Of a stretch of DNA of 64,000 nt, positions 34,277 to 43,472 are shown one piece after another. The notes under the pieces were generated by a model. That model made no database searches. It was not told the origin of the DNA and saw only the letters and a list, made by a program, of their open reading frames with translations. Location of the stretch: NCBI GenBank assembly GCA_900541135.1, contig UQIG01000003.1, forward strand, positions 40,802 to 104,801, written 5' to 3'. Position 1 is the first letter of the stretch. Every line of letters starts with the position of its first letter. The DNA is from an uncultured Collinsella sp. (lineage in GTDB: Bacteria; Actinomycetota; Coriobacteriia; Coriobacteriales; Coriobacteriaceae). Made by a program: the position numbers and the translations under genes.

Positions 34277-36124
34277 TTATTCTAATGGCGTATTTAAAAC
34301 CCAGCCCCACTGAGGCGTAGCGGTAGTGTGGTAGTAGTTCAGCCACCAGGCCAGTGATGTCGTCCTAATGTAACCGATGTTATCCATAACCATACCGTTA
34401 CCAACGTAAATAGCAATGTGTCCCCAGCGAGCCCCCGCATTAGTATGCGTATGAGTAGGGACCGCAACAATCATTCCAACCTTAAGCTGCGATATATCTC
34501 GACTGTGACACCAATTCCAAAACATGTCGCATGCGTCACCGTTGGGATAAGACCCCAGCACGGGATAAAAAACCTCGCTAACCCACTCCGAGCACAATCC
34601 CACTCCAGGAGAAGGAACGTTGTAGCAGCGACTAACAATTTGAGACTGAAAGGAAGTACGGGCAGAACGCTCGGGCTCTACCCAAGCACCAGCAGCATTA
34701 AAGAAATACTCGCCATTCTCGATACTGTTCCAGCCAGTTGCCATTTGACCTGACGACATAAGGTAATACCATAGCCCGTCATCATCGCGGAACCAGCCTG
34801 TATTCATAACGCCAGATTCGTTATCGAGGTGATACCACTTCCCGCCAATTAATTGCCAACCGCGCTGTAGCACCCCGTCTGGATCCGTGTAAAACCACGT
34901 CTGAGCAGCGGAGGACCAATACCAGCCTACCATGGGCTTTCCTTCGGCGTCGTTGAGCTTAATTGCGCCCACGCTGTCCTTGACACCCTTTAACGCAATT
35001 GCACCACTGCTGCACGCATAATATGCGTTTCCATCTTGCGAGAAGACCCAGGCGTTGCACTCTAATGCGCCGCCACTATCCGAATCCAAATAGTACCAAT
35101 TACCATTTACAGACTGAAATCCTTCGAGCATGGCGCCATTATTATTGGAATCAAGCAAATACCAGCTAGAATCAAAGTAAAACCATCCTGTGCGAATCGC
35201 TCCAGAGCCATTGGCGCAATACCATGTCCCATCGTCAACAAACCAACCAGTGTTCATGGATCCAGATTGAGAAAAATGATACAAACTGCCGTTTACATGT
35301 TTAAAGCCCGTAGCCATTGATCCGGAAGGCTCAAGCCAATACCAAGTATTGCCAAGGAGCAGCCAGCCAGTATGCATAGCACCCGAACCGTTCAAATAGT
35401 ACCAGTTATGATTGTCTAAAACCCAACCGGTCTTCATTGAACCTGATGTTTCGTCAAGGAAGAACCAATGACCGTCGATGGCAGCCCATCCCTTCAAATG
35501 CGCACAGGATTCAGAGAATAAGTGCCATCCATCACTCAGGTATCTCCAGCCAGTAGCTGCGTAGCCTTCGGAATCAAAATAATATTCGGCTCCCCCAATA
35601 GTCAGAAAACAGTTTGACGGCCAACCACCGGCCTCATATCTCCACCACCATTTACCGTTTTCGCAGACCCAAGAACCAGGAAGGGCGATTTTGTTATCAG
35701 AAGAGCGAACAATCTGGAACGACAACCGGGTGGTAGCGCCAGCGTAGTCCCCTAGCCCATTTACAGCTATATCAGCACAGCCAGGTGCAACATTATTCGC
35801 ATAAAAGACTTCATAATCGGTCCCACATGTAAGATTTAACCCGCTATCAGCAAAAACCGACACACTCGGAGTAATCGCATCACCAGTGTATTCATATGTC
35901 GACAAATCGATAGACGCTGTGAAGTTAACCGAATCAGAAGGTAACCGATCACCATCCGATGGCCCAACTGGGCCCTGTACCGATTGATCTGTAGAATCAT
36001 CAGCGCCTAGAACCGCACAATCTTCGGGTAATGAAAAAGCAATCGTGGGGCATAAAAGAGGCGTGAAACAAATTGATGCAAGGCAGACCACACCGATAAA
36101 ACTCAAATAACAATTTCTCATCAT
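34277..36124 (-). CDS. Secreted CW-repeat protein with C-terminal NlpC/P60-CHAP-like domain
   Basis: About 615 aa. Signal peptide at residues 1-30 (YLSFIGVVCLASICFTPLLC). A single Ig-like/MBG-type module at about 65-140 (YEYTGDAITPSVSVF, GTDYEVFYANN, GLGDYAGATTRLSF). About fifteen CW repeats follow (units like GNWYYLDSDSGGALEC and GSMKTGWVLDNHNWYYL). The C-terminal 125 residues hold a cysteine-peptidase-like domain: Cys in GLCSEWVSEVFY and His in WGHIAIYVGNGMV, a peptidoglycan hydrolase or amidase fold. The CW repeats should tether it to choline or related glycan on the wall. The start is ATG at 36122-36124; the longer N-terminus is not signal-like. Confidence 0.82.
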   Translation of the reverse strand: MMRNCYLSFIGVVCLASICFTPLLCPTIAFSLPEDCAVLGADDSTDQSVQGPVGPSDGDRLPSDSVNFTASIDLSTYEYTGDAITPSVSVFADSGLNLTCGTDYEVFYANNVAPGCADIAVNGLGDYAGATTRLSFQIVRSSDNKIALPGSWVCENGKWWWRYEAGGWPSNCFLTIGGAEYYFDSEGYAATGWRYLSDGWHLFSESCAHLKGWAAIDGHWFFLDETSGSMKTGWVLDNHNWYYLNGSGAMHTGWLLLGNTWYWLEPSGSMATGFKHVNGSLYHFSQSGSMNTGWFVDDGTWYCANGSGAIRTGWFYFDSSWYLLDSNNNGAMLEGFQSVNGNWYYLDSDSGGALECNAWVFSQDGNAYYACSSGAIALKGVKDSVGAIKLNDAEGKPMVGWYWSSAAQTWFYTDPDGVLQRGWQLIGGKWYHLDNESGVMNTGWFRDDDGLWYYLMSSGQMATGWNSIENGEYFFNAAGAWVEPERSARTSFQSQIVSRCYNVPSPGVGLCSEWVSEVFYPVLGSYPNGDACDMFWNWCHSRDISQLKVGMIVAVPTHTHTNAGARWGHIAIYVGNGMVMDNIGYIRTTSLAWWLNYYHTTATPQWGWVLNTPLE

Positions 36125-36235
36125 TACACTTTTCCCATAAAACAAATTAGCCTTTGATAGACCAGGCCTGCTCAACCCCGAGACGAAGTCCCCCAACTAA
36201 AAGAAATTACCAAAGCAACTGCACGCGAGATGAAT

Positions 36236-37777
36236 CTACAAACAGGAGGCGACGCTAATAAAGCGAATAAGATATAGGCAGTTCATAGCACAGACGCCAA
36301 GAGTAACAACAGAAATGGAAGAAGAGTTGAACCTAAATAATCGAGTTCTTAGTCCAAACAACAAAGCTGGTAAAGCCGGAAGAAAATAGCGCCCCTGAAC
36401 ACCCTGTATTACATTTTCATAGTTGAAAGTCCATGCCAACCACATCGATGCAATGGAACCGAGTGCAGCCAAAAGGAAAGCAAAAATGAAAAGAAAGGAT
36501 ACTGGAGCAGCAAGAAACGAAGGCTCATCACTAGAGTCAAGGCAGCAAATAAACCCAAAAAACAAATAAGGAATCATATAGAATGCAGGGAAACGCAAGT
36601 TCTCTTGAAGCCATCCAAGAGAATAGCCCAAGGTCGTTTCCCAATAGAAATCACCTAGAGAGTCGAGAGTTCTACATAAAACAAGGAAACTATTCTTTGG
36701 ATGCAGCAGAATATCGCCGAGCGAATATAACTGCCCCGCTTCGTGGCCCCGAGAGGAATCTGAAGGCTGAGAAACCAAGCTGCTCATCGACGCCAAACGT
36801 AAGGCCAATACAGAAACAACAACGCAAAAGATCAACAAGAACTTGCTAAAACGCCCGGTCTTCTCATCAAGGAACTGAGAAAGAGGGACGAACAATCCAA
36901 GTAAAATCAACCCTGAATAGATAACCTTGCACGGAGCCAAAAGAACCGAAATGATTAAATATATAAAGACTTCTCTTTTGCCTATCGACCGCTGTTCGCC
37001 AAAAAAACCGCGCATCAAACATGCGAATACCAGAAGTGAATAAGCAATGATTCCAGAATCATAGGAATATGAAGCTGCCAAATGAAGCGTCATGGGCAAC
37101 AATGAAACGAATACAATGACCGATTTGCCTTTAGGTGCGATTCGAAATGCCTGGAAAGCGCAGAAGCAAAAAACGAGAGCCGAACCAATTCGACCCATAT
37201 AGAACGCGGGATAAGCTCCAAGTCCAAAGAACAACCCTATCTGCAAGCCAATGATAGAGCCCAGTTTTGCAGTAATATTCTCGCCGCCGGCACTAAAAGA
37301 AAATTCACTGAAAGGAACCAGCTGCCCATTTCCAAATAGTGAAAAACCATCAATAACAGAATCAAATGAAGCTGAATTAATTGCATCGCCCGGTTGGCGG
37401 CTATTGTATAGCGCGTAATCAATATCTCGCACCAGAAAAGCACCGTCATTAGTCACATGGGCATTAAATGGAAGGCTATCAACCAACCAATAAGTCGAAA
37501 AATAATGATGGCCCTCATCGGGCGCGGTGAAGGGAGGGAATATAAAGCAGAATATGATTAAAAATGATATGAGCAGTACCAAGAATACCCACTCACTTTT
37601 AAGGCGATCCTTATCCCTAGCAAATACGCTGCCGAGTACGAGAATTATAATTAACGAAATCGCAATTGTAAGCAGAACAAGCAATCTAGGATTATTTAAG
37701 TACCAAAATACTGAATAAACTGCAAATAAACCGGCAAAAGCAAGAAAAGCAGGTTTACATCTTACAAAACTCGTCAT
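36236..37777 (-). CDS. DUF2142 polytopic membrane protein (glycan-locus GT-C-like)
   Basis: 513 aa with about ten to twelve hydrophobic segments. The diagnostic stretch is FPPFTAPDEGHHYFSTYWL near residue 85, the acidic-His motif in the first large loop that DUF2142 shares with GT-C type sugar transferases. Function of the family is not established; a polyprenyl-phosphate-sugar dependent transferase is a reasonable guess. ATG at 37775-37777 follows AAGGA. It is A+T-rich like its neighbours. Confidence 0.75.
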   Translation of the reverse strand: MTSFVRCKPAFLAFAGLFAVYSVFWYLNNPRLLVLLTIAISLIIILVLGSVFARDKDRLKSEWVFLVLLISFLIIFCFIFPPFTAPDEGHHYFSTYWLVDSLPFNAHVTNDGAFLVRDIDYALYNSRQPGDAINSASFDSVIDGFSLFGNGQLVPFSEFSFSAGGENITAKLGSIIGLQIGLFFGLGAYPAFYMGRIGSALVFCFCAFQAFRIAPKGKSVIVFVSLLPMTLHLAASYSYDSGIIAYSLLVFACLMRGFFGEQRSIGKREVFIYLIISVLLAPCKVIYSGLILLGLFVPLSQFLDEKTGRFSKFLLIFCVVVSVLALRLASMSSLVSQPSDSSRGHEAGQLYSLGDILLHPKNSFLVLCRTLDSLGDFYWETTLGYSLGWLQENLRFPAFYMIPYLFFGFICCLDSSDEPSFLAAPVSFLFIFAFLLAALGSIASMWLAWTFNYENVIQGVQGRYFLPALPALLFGLRTRLFRFNSSSISVVTLGVCAMNCLYLIRFISVASCL

Positions 37778-37990
37778 GCTGGAATCCTTAAATTTCAAAA
37801 CTCACATAAGCGCAACTAAATATAGTGGCAGCAAGTATATCAACAAGCTAACTATTTTCTCAGAGCTTGCGTCGATGATATTAACGCATGAACAGTGCCG
37901 TAGCATCCGACTTCGGAGGCTAATATCCGAATTCAGTCATACACGAAGCGCTCGCCAACTGACTCAGAGGAAACGTTCAACACAGAGACG

Positions 37991-38785
37991 TTAAAGAGTG
38001 TTGCTATTCATGCTGACTGAATATAGTCGATGAATTACTTTCGCAACCTTTTTAGGCCAAAATTTCTCAAGCATAGCAAGGTCTTCGGAGCTCCGTGTAT
38101 TATTTTGGATCAAGGAGGTCGTCTCAGATTCTTCGTGAATTCGATGACGCATGAGAATCTCGGGAGAATAAACAAAAGAACCTTCAAGTCGCGAGAATCT
38201 CTCCCACGCTTCCCAGTCCAAGTCACACTTCATCTCACTCGAAAACAAAGGTGTCTCGAGATTAGACATAACATACGTGACCGAAGGGCAGCAAATCGCA
38301 GATCCAAACCGCAAAGCCCGACGCTTGTCTCTGACTATAGATGAATTACCAACTCGAGCGAATTTTCTTAGTATTATTCTTTTCACTTTAAGAATCGAGA
38401 TGTCATCGACATATTCCCCATTACGAATCTCCCCATAATTAGAAAAGAAGATCAGGGGATGATTGGAGGCGTTAACAGAGCGAAGCATTTCAATTGAATA
38501 ATTAGGGGAATACAGATCATCTTGATGAGCAATGGTGACCAATGGAGTTTGAGCATGGGAAATTGCACAATTCCAGTCATGACCAATCCCTGGCATCCCA
38601 TTGTTAATAAATACAGGCAAGTTATAGCTAGAAGCAACCTGCTCAATATGCTTATTCGGAGTAGAAGTAGAGATAAGGATCCTACTGGGTTGTTGCTGGT
38701 TCATTAAAGACGATATACAGTCGCTCAAATACGGTGATTCGCCATAGGCGCAAACTACGAATGTATGATCATTACACGTAAACAT
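37991..38785 (-). CDS. Family 2 glycosyltransferase
   Basis: 264 aa. GT2 fold with FVVCAYGESPYLSDCISSL at residue 8 and the metal-binding TIAHQDDLYSPNY near 88. The C-terminal half contains EMKCDLDWEAWERFSRLEG and YSPEILMRHRIHEES, as in small capsular/rhamnan transferases. ATG lies four bases after the DUF2304 stop; the nearest ribosome-site-like GAGGGA is rather far upstream. Acceptor and donor are not predictable. Confidence 0.82.
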   Translation of the reverse strand: MFTCNDHTFVVCAYGESPYLSDCISSLMNQQQPSRILISTSTPNKHIEQVASSYNLPVFINNGMPGIGHDWNCAISHAQTPLVTIAHQDDLYSPNYSIEMLRSVNASNHPLIFFSNYGEIRNGEYVDDISILKVKRIILRKFARVGNSSIVRDKRRALRFGSAICCPSVTYVMSNLETPLFSSEMKCDLDWEAWERFSRLEGSFVYSPEILMRHRIHEESETTSLIQNNTRSSEDLAMLEKFWPKKVAKVIHRLYSVSMNSNTL

Positions 38786-38789
38786 AGAA

Positions 38790-39143
38790 CTACTTATCCC
38801 TCAGAATGCTCTCGATATCTTTTTCAAGCAATGCAACTCGTTGAGTTAAGTTCTTAATCGCATCGGCCTGTTTGCTGGCAATTAAACTAAGTGAAAGCAT
38901 GATTAAGATTCCAAAGACAAACCCCAGAACAAATATAAAATTGGAAGGCGTGGCAAACCCCATCGCCGACGATAAATAACACAGGGGCTGCGGAAATAGA
39001 GCAGACAGGACTAGGACTAGGACCAACGCCAGCCACAATAGAGAATACTTAAGTTGGAGCCTGCCACTCACAATAAGCTTAACTACGTATGCAGCGAGTA
39101 AAATACAGGCCGCTGCTACAGAAACGCGAAGGGTTACCGGCAC
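38790..39143 (-). CDS. DUF2304 small membrane protein
   Basis: About 117 aa. Three hydrophobic helices (VSVAAACILLAAYVVKLIV, LLWLALVLVLVLSALF, FIFVLGFVFGILIMLSLSLIA) then a short coiled coil (NLTQRVALLEKDIESIL), the usual DUF2304 layout. The start is GTG at 39141-39143, seven bases after GAGG; it lies one base after the stop of the GT2 gene. DUF2304 proteins are usually encoded next to such a GT2 and may help its membrane association or flip its product (inference). Confidence 0.78.
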   Translation of the reverse strand: MPVTLRVSVAAACILLAAYVVKLIVSGRLQLKYSLLWLALVLVLVLSALFPQPLCYLSSAMGFATPSNFIFVLGFVFGILIMLSLSLIASKQADAIKNLTQRVALLEKDIESILRDK

Positions 39144-39144
39144 T

Positions 39145-39849
39145 TTAACACCTCGTTTTTGAACATGCGGAAATAATAATTGCAAGGGTAACTTTGACCA
39201 TGTAATAGGCACTCGAAAAGCCCGAAATGGATGATGAGCCCCCTTGTCTCTCTTTCATGACAACGGGAACCTCAGATACAGACAGACCACGAGCAAGCAC
39301 TGAGACAATAGAATCGGGTTCAGGGTAATCAACTGGATAGTTCTTACAGAAATAGTCAATAGCCTTCGGTCCGCAGGCCCTAAATCCAGATGTCGGATCA
39401 GCTATGTACTTACCAGTACACATTTTAATCACCCTAGTAAGCCATGAAATACCCACTCGGCGTAAAAACGTAGACTGAAACCCCCCAGTTCGCTCGAGAA
39501 ACCTAGATCCGATAACCAAGTCACAGCCAGCTTCAATCTGCTCAACCATACTGGAAATAAAACAAGGATCATGCTGCCCATCGCCATCCACCTGAACGTC
39601 GATGTTATATCCATATTTTTTAGCGTACTTATGACCGGCTTGTACAGCCCCTCCAATGCCAAGATTCTGCGGTAGATCAAGTACATTGAGATGGTTAGCA
39701 TGACAAATCTCAAGCGTGTTATCAGTTGAACCATCATTGACCACGACATAATCATATCCTGAATCAATCACGGCTTTAACTGTCGCACAAATTGATTCAG
39801 CTTCATTATAAGCAGGCACAATAACTAGCACCCTATAATGATTGCTCAT
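39145..39849 (-). CDS. Family 2 glycosyltransferase, DPM1-like (polyprenyl-phosphate sugar synthase type)
   Basis: 234 aa. VLVIVPAYNEAESICATVKAV at the start, VVNDGSTDNTLEI, the metal site QVDGDGQHDP, SRFLERTGGFQS and DPTSGFRACGPKAI are all typical of dolichyl-phosphate mannose synthase-like enzymes. No C-terminal membrane domain; the following DUF2304 protein may supply it. ATG at 39847-39849 follows AAAGG; the ORF can extend two codons to a TTG. Confidence 0.88.
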   Translation of the reverse strand: MSNHYRVLVIVPAYNEAESICATVKAVIDSGYDYVVVNDGSTDNTLEICHANHLNVLDLPQNLGIGGAVQAGHKYAKKYGYNIDVQVDGDGQHDPCFISSMVEQIEAGCDLVIGSRFLERTGGFQSTFLRRVGISWLTRVIKMCTGKYIADPTSGFRACGPKAIDYFCKNYPVDYPEPDSIVSVLARGLSVSEVPVVMKERQGGSSSISGFSSAYYMVKVTLAIIISACSKTRC

Positions 39850-40149
39850 GAACAACCTTTCAATGATAGCCCGTTATCCTTAGCTAAAAGTAAAAGTAGC
39901 ACCAACAAGACGAACAACATGTTATGCAAGGAGCTAGCATGATAGGCAACACAGTATCCACAACAGCCCTAGAACATATAAACACTATAGCTGTTAACAC
40001 CATCGACAATCTGTGGTCGGCGTAGTGACCACTGTGATAGCCGCAAAGTGTCCTGCATCTACCCTCTTGCAAATGCCACGAATCTTATAGAAAAGAACTA
40101 GACAGATGAGTTGCTTAATCAAATATAGCTAAGTTTCTACTAGCACGGC
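39850..40149. other. Intergenic stretch without a recognisable gene
   Basis: About 300 A+T-rich bases between the GT2 gene and wecB. I see a small possible hairpin on the plus strand (GTGGTC near 40013, GACCAC near 40027) and a short hydrophobic minus-strand reading frame (39884-40072) without a ribosome site or recognisable homology. It may hold the promoter of the minus-strand GT2-DUF2304-GT2 run. Confidence 0.4.
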
Positions 40150-41256
40150 TCATCGTAAATGACCGTCAGAAAGAACCGAAGCGATTCTTTCGCTTGCATG
40201 GCCATCACCATAAGGATTGGAAGCGTGACTCATCGCTTCATACTCTGAGACATCCGAGAGCAACCTGCTAAACTCGTTGTAAATTACATCTTCCTCTGTG
40301 CCAACAAGTTTCAAAGTCCCCGCCTTAACGCCCTCAGGACGCTCAGTAGTGTCACGCATGACAAGAACAGGCTTGCCAAGGCTTGGCGCTTCTTCTTGAA
40401 TACCGCCTGAGTCAGTAAGTATCAGATAGCTTTTAGCCATAAAGTTATGAAAATCAAATACTTCAAGGGGGTCAATAATATGCAGTCGATCAAATCCATC
40501 TAGCTCTTCATGGGCAGCCTTGCGAACAAGAGGATTCATATGAATAGGGTATATAGCTTTGGTATCGGGATAATCTTCCATTACGCGACGAATAGCACGG
40601 AACATGCGATGCATAGGTTCACCAAGGTTTTCGCGGCGATGTGCGGTGATAAGAATCAAACGAGAACCCTTTGCCCAGTCAAGCTCATGATGTGAATACT
40701 CCGGATCCACAGTAGTATGAAGTGCATCAATTCCCGTGTTACCTGTAACCCAAATCTTATCGGGTCTTTTTCCCTCATCGAGAAGGTTTTGTCTGCTCAC
40801 CTCGGTTGGTGCGAAATAATATTGACTCACGATGTCAACTGCTTGGCGGTTAAACTCCTCTGGCCAAGGACTGCCAATATCATGTGTGCGTAAACCAGCC
40901 TCAACATGACCGACCGGAATTTGCAGATAAAAACAAGCTAAGGCTGCAGCAAAGCTTGTCGTGGTATCTCCATGGACAAGCACGACATCCGGTCTTTCCC
41001 CCTCAAGAACCTTCTTGATTTTAAGAAGAATGTTACACGTAACATCGAAAAGAGTCTGACCAGGCTTCATGACTGCTAGGTCAATATCGGGTTCCACATT
41101 AAAGACATGCAAAACCTGCTCAAGCATCTCCCGATGTTGACCAGTCACGACAACAACGGTACTGAAATCATCCGGATGAGTTTTGAGCACATTCACAAGT
41201 GGGCACATCTTAATTGCTTCCGGACGAGTTCCGAAAACTAGCATTACCTTTTTCAT
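40150..41256 (-). CDS. wecB: UDP-N-acetylglucosamine 2-epimerase (non-hydrolysing)
   Basis: 368 aa. Converts UDP-GlcNAc to UDP-ManNAc. Signatures: VFGTRPEAIKMCPLV at the N-terminus, TGQHREMLEQVL, VHGDTTTSFAAALA, GHVEAGLRTHD, WPEEFNRQAVD, ITAHRRENLGEP, LTDSGGIQEEAPSLGKPVLVMRD. ATG at 41254-41256 begins MKKVML; its ribosome site is weak. UDP-ManNAc is a typical precursor of teichoic-acid linkage units and of capsular ManNAc residues. Confidence 0.95.
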   Translation of the reverse strand: MKKVMLVFGTRPEAIKMCPLVNVLKTHPDDFSTVVVVTGQHREMLEQVLHVFNVEPDIDLAVMKPGQTLFDVTCNILLKIKKVLEGERPDVVLVHGDTTTSFAAALACFYLQIPVGHVEAGLRTHDIGSPWPEEFNRQAVDIVSQYYFAPTEVSRQNLLDEGKRPDKIWVTGNTGIDALHTTVDPEYSHHELDWAKGSRLILITAHRRENLGEPMHRMFRAIRRVMEDYPDTKAIYPIHMNPLVRKAAHEELDGFDRLHIIDPLEVFDFHNFMAKSYLILTDSGGIQEEAPSLGKPVLVMRDTTERPEGVKAGTLKLVGTEEDVIYNEFSRLLSDVSEYEAMSHASNPYGDGHASERIASVLSDGHLR

Positions 41257-41385
41257 TTCAAGAACCAGCCCCTTAAAAAAACCATTGAAATACATATAGT
41301 CATTACGAACAAATAATAATCATTTAAATAATACAGAGGGAGAAGTCAGGGAGAGAGCAATTCGCCCTGAAATCAGATGATGCAA

Positions 41386-42630
41386 TTAAACGAGATTATT
41401 AAAATGACGTCTTAACAAGATAGACAATACGACAACCATATATACAAGTCCAAAAAGACAAGATATTAAGCTACACACTGTAACACCATTTAAATTGAAT
41501 ACTTCTACGGAATACTTCATTGAACTAAGTGAAACGATAAACATCAACACGCCAGCAACAAGGGTATGCGAAAAATACCTAAATGAAATCAACAAATCAT
41601 TGACAAGCCACATCAGTCCAGTCAAAACAGCAGAAGCTATCATAGGTGGAACTAAATACATGAAAGGTAGTATTTCATCACCAAATACAAATGAAAATAA
41701 GCTATTTCCAAACACCTCAAAACCAATACCGAACACAACGGCGATGATTAACGCACCAAGTAAGCAGGCAAAGCATAGGCGAAAGAAAGAACGCCTGTCT
41801 TTATCTGAATAACTTTTCGAGAAATAACCGAGCAGGGGGTTATACAAATATGAAACACCCATTTGAATGATAGCAATAGGAGCCGCAATAGATGAGTAGA
41901 CCCCAAGAGCAGAATCCCCCAATGCAGAAGATAAATATTGGCGTGGAATTGACGATGACGCGGAAACCGCTATGCCAGCAACCACAGCCGGCAAGCATGT
42001 TATCAATAATCGCTTTGCCTTATTTCGGCTAATTCCAACAACAATGCTTGTTAGCGCGGAAGTTCGTGGCAAATCGTAAAACCATCCAACTAATACGACC
42101 GCAATAAACATTGCAAATATAGCTAGCGGCACCGAACGAAAGCAAGATAAAGCAACACAGAAAAAAACTAGAGACAAGGCTCCCTGAAGCGCAAGTGAGA
42201 CTCCAACATAATCCATCCGGGAAAACTGCTGATCAGCAGCATGAAGGACATCTATCAATTGGTTGGCGCTTTTATATAAGCCGTAGAGAAAAATGCAGAA
42301 AACGGAAACAGGGCGACAAGTAAATAGCGAATAAGCAAAAGTCAAAACAAGTGATAAAAGTATGGTTAGTAATCTAAAGGAAAGATACTCCCCTACCGTG
42401 TTTTCCCCATTAACATCTGAAACTTGATATGTATACATCCTATATTGAGCAATTGGGAAAAAAATGCCATAGACAGACATCGAAAGCGAGTATAAGCCAG
42501 CATCAGAAAAACCAAAGGATAGGCGAACCACCAGCACACTTATTAACCATTGGCAAGATAAACCGATAATCGAGCCAATAGAACTCCATAAAATATTAGA
42601 CTTTATCGAAAGAACTTTATCGGAACCCAA
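41386..42630 (-). CDS. Wzx-like polysaccharide flippase (MOP superfamily)
   Basis: About 414 aa with twelve or so hydrophobic segments, beginning SIKSNILWSSIGSIIGLSCQW, the typical Wzx/RfbX start. Charged loop ending LPRTSALTSIV and FSKSYSDKDRRSFFRL also fit. It would flip undecaprenyl-linked repeat units. The start is one of two adjacent TTG codons directly after the licD stop; the second (42628-42630) has better spacing from GGAG. The region also encodes an ABC exporter, so two export routes are present. Confidence 0.85.
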   Translation of the reverse strand: MGSDKVLSIKSNILWSSIGSIIGLSCQWLISVLVVRLSFGFSDAGLYSLSMSVYGIFFPIAQYRMYTYQVSDVNGENTVGEYLSFRLLTILLSLVLTFAYSLFTCRPVSVFCIFLYGLYKSANQLIDVLHAADQQFSRMDYVGVSLALQGALSLVFFCVALSCFRSVPLAIFAMFIAVVLVGWFYDLPRTSALTSIVVGISRNKAKRLLITCLPAVVAGIAVSASSSIPRQYLSSALGDSALGVYSSIAAPIAIIQMGVSYLYNPLLGYFSKSYSDKDRRSFFRLCFACLLGALIIAVVFGIGFEVFGNSLFSFVFGDEILPFMYLVPPMIASAVLTGLMWLVNDLLISFRYFSHTLVAGVLMFIVSLSSMKYSVEVFNLNGVTVCSLISCLFGLVYMVVVLSILLRRHFNNLV

Positions 42631-42633
42631 CAA

Positions 42634-43458
42634 TTACTCCGTTCTTGAATTAACTGATGCAGTTAATTGATGAGACACCTGTTTATCAGCAGGAGGAATG
42701 ATCATATAGTCGCCATAAAGTTGAGTAAGCATCTCATCATAATGAGTTGGGATTTTAAATTGATGGCCCTCAAATTCTGCATCCATTACATCCGTAAAAT
42801 AACTATTTGGAAATGCCTCCCTGAGACCAAACCCCCATCCGATTTGTCCCGCTCTCTTTGTTTCGCCAATAACATATTTTCTTGAAAGTTTATGTAAACG
42901 CTCGGAAGCCCATTTCTCTATAGGCAGCACTAGAGAAATGGGATAAAAAATAGCCATGAGAATTTTCATGCTAATCGGATGTGGATAATGGAAGTTGAGC
43001 CTTGATACAATACAAATCAAATCAAGCAATTTCACTTCATAAAACATAATAGTGGCCTTTAGATTTGAATCGGATATACCGTCAATTGGGAACACATCTA
43101 TCCAAAGCCATTCTGGAACTGAAGGGCGATCCCTCTCTGTCCGAACGGAGATCATAGGATTAATTACTTTTGCGAATGAAGGTAAATACCCATCAATCTC
43201 TGTAGCCTGAACGCGAAGCCACGGAGAGAACCTACCGCTTTGAACAAGGCCAAGAAATTTATCGTAATCCTTCCGCGGCATGACAACATCTATATCATCA
43301 TCCCAGGGGATAAAACCCTTATGACGCACGGCACCGATTAGAGTTCCATACGACAGCGAATAGCACAAATTATATTTCTCACAAAAATCGTGAAATTCCA
43401 CCAAGATTTTCAGTTCTTCGTGTTTCACCGCATCAAAAGAAAGAATTTCATTCGTCAT
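42634..43458 (-). CDS. licD: LicD-family phosphotransferase
   Basis: 274 aa. The LicD core is clear: SYGTLIGAVRHKGFIPWDDD and IDVVMPRKDYDKFL near residues 38-70, a nucleotidyltransferase-fold Mg site, then EWLWIDVFPIDGI. LicD proteins move phosphocholine (from CDP-choline) or similar groups such as phosphoribitol onto surface glycans. A lic-type choline uptake and activation operon about 6 kb away supports phosphocholine as the group (inference). Its stop is followed at once by the flippase start. Confidence 0.9.
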   Translation of the reverse strand: MTNEILSFDAVKHEELKILVEFHDFCEKYNLCYSLSYGTLIGAVRHKGFIPWDDDIDVVMPRKDYDKFLGLVQSGRFSPWLRVQATEIDGYLPSFAKVINPMISVRTERDRPSVPEWLWIDVFPIDGISDSNLKATIMFYEVKLLDLICIVSRLNFHYPHPISMKILMAIFYPISLVLPIEKWASERLHKLSRKYVIGETKRAGQIGWGFGLREAFPNSYFTDVMDAEFEGHQFKIPTHYDEMLTQLYGDYMIIPPADKQVSHQLTASVNSRTE

Positions 43459-43472
43459 TAAAAAACCAAGCC

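Noticed and set aside
34277..36124. CW protein read as a clostridial-type glucosylating toxin
   Set aside because: The repeats resemble the binding part of those toxins, but there is no toxin glucosyltransferase domain; the C-terminus is a small cysteine-peptidase-like domain.
37776..37994. Small plus-strand open frame of 72 codons
   Set aside because: No ribosome site, no recognisable motif, and it fills a gap between two minus-strand genes.
39884..40072. Hydrophobic minus-strand frame in the 300-base gap
   Set aside because: No ribosome site or homologue recognised; could be chance in A+T-rich sequence.
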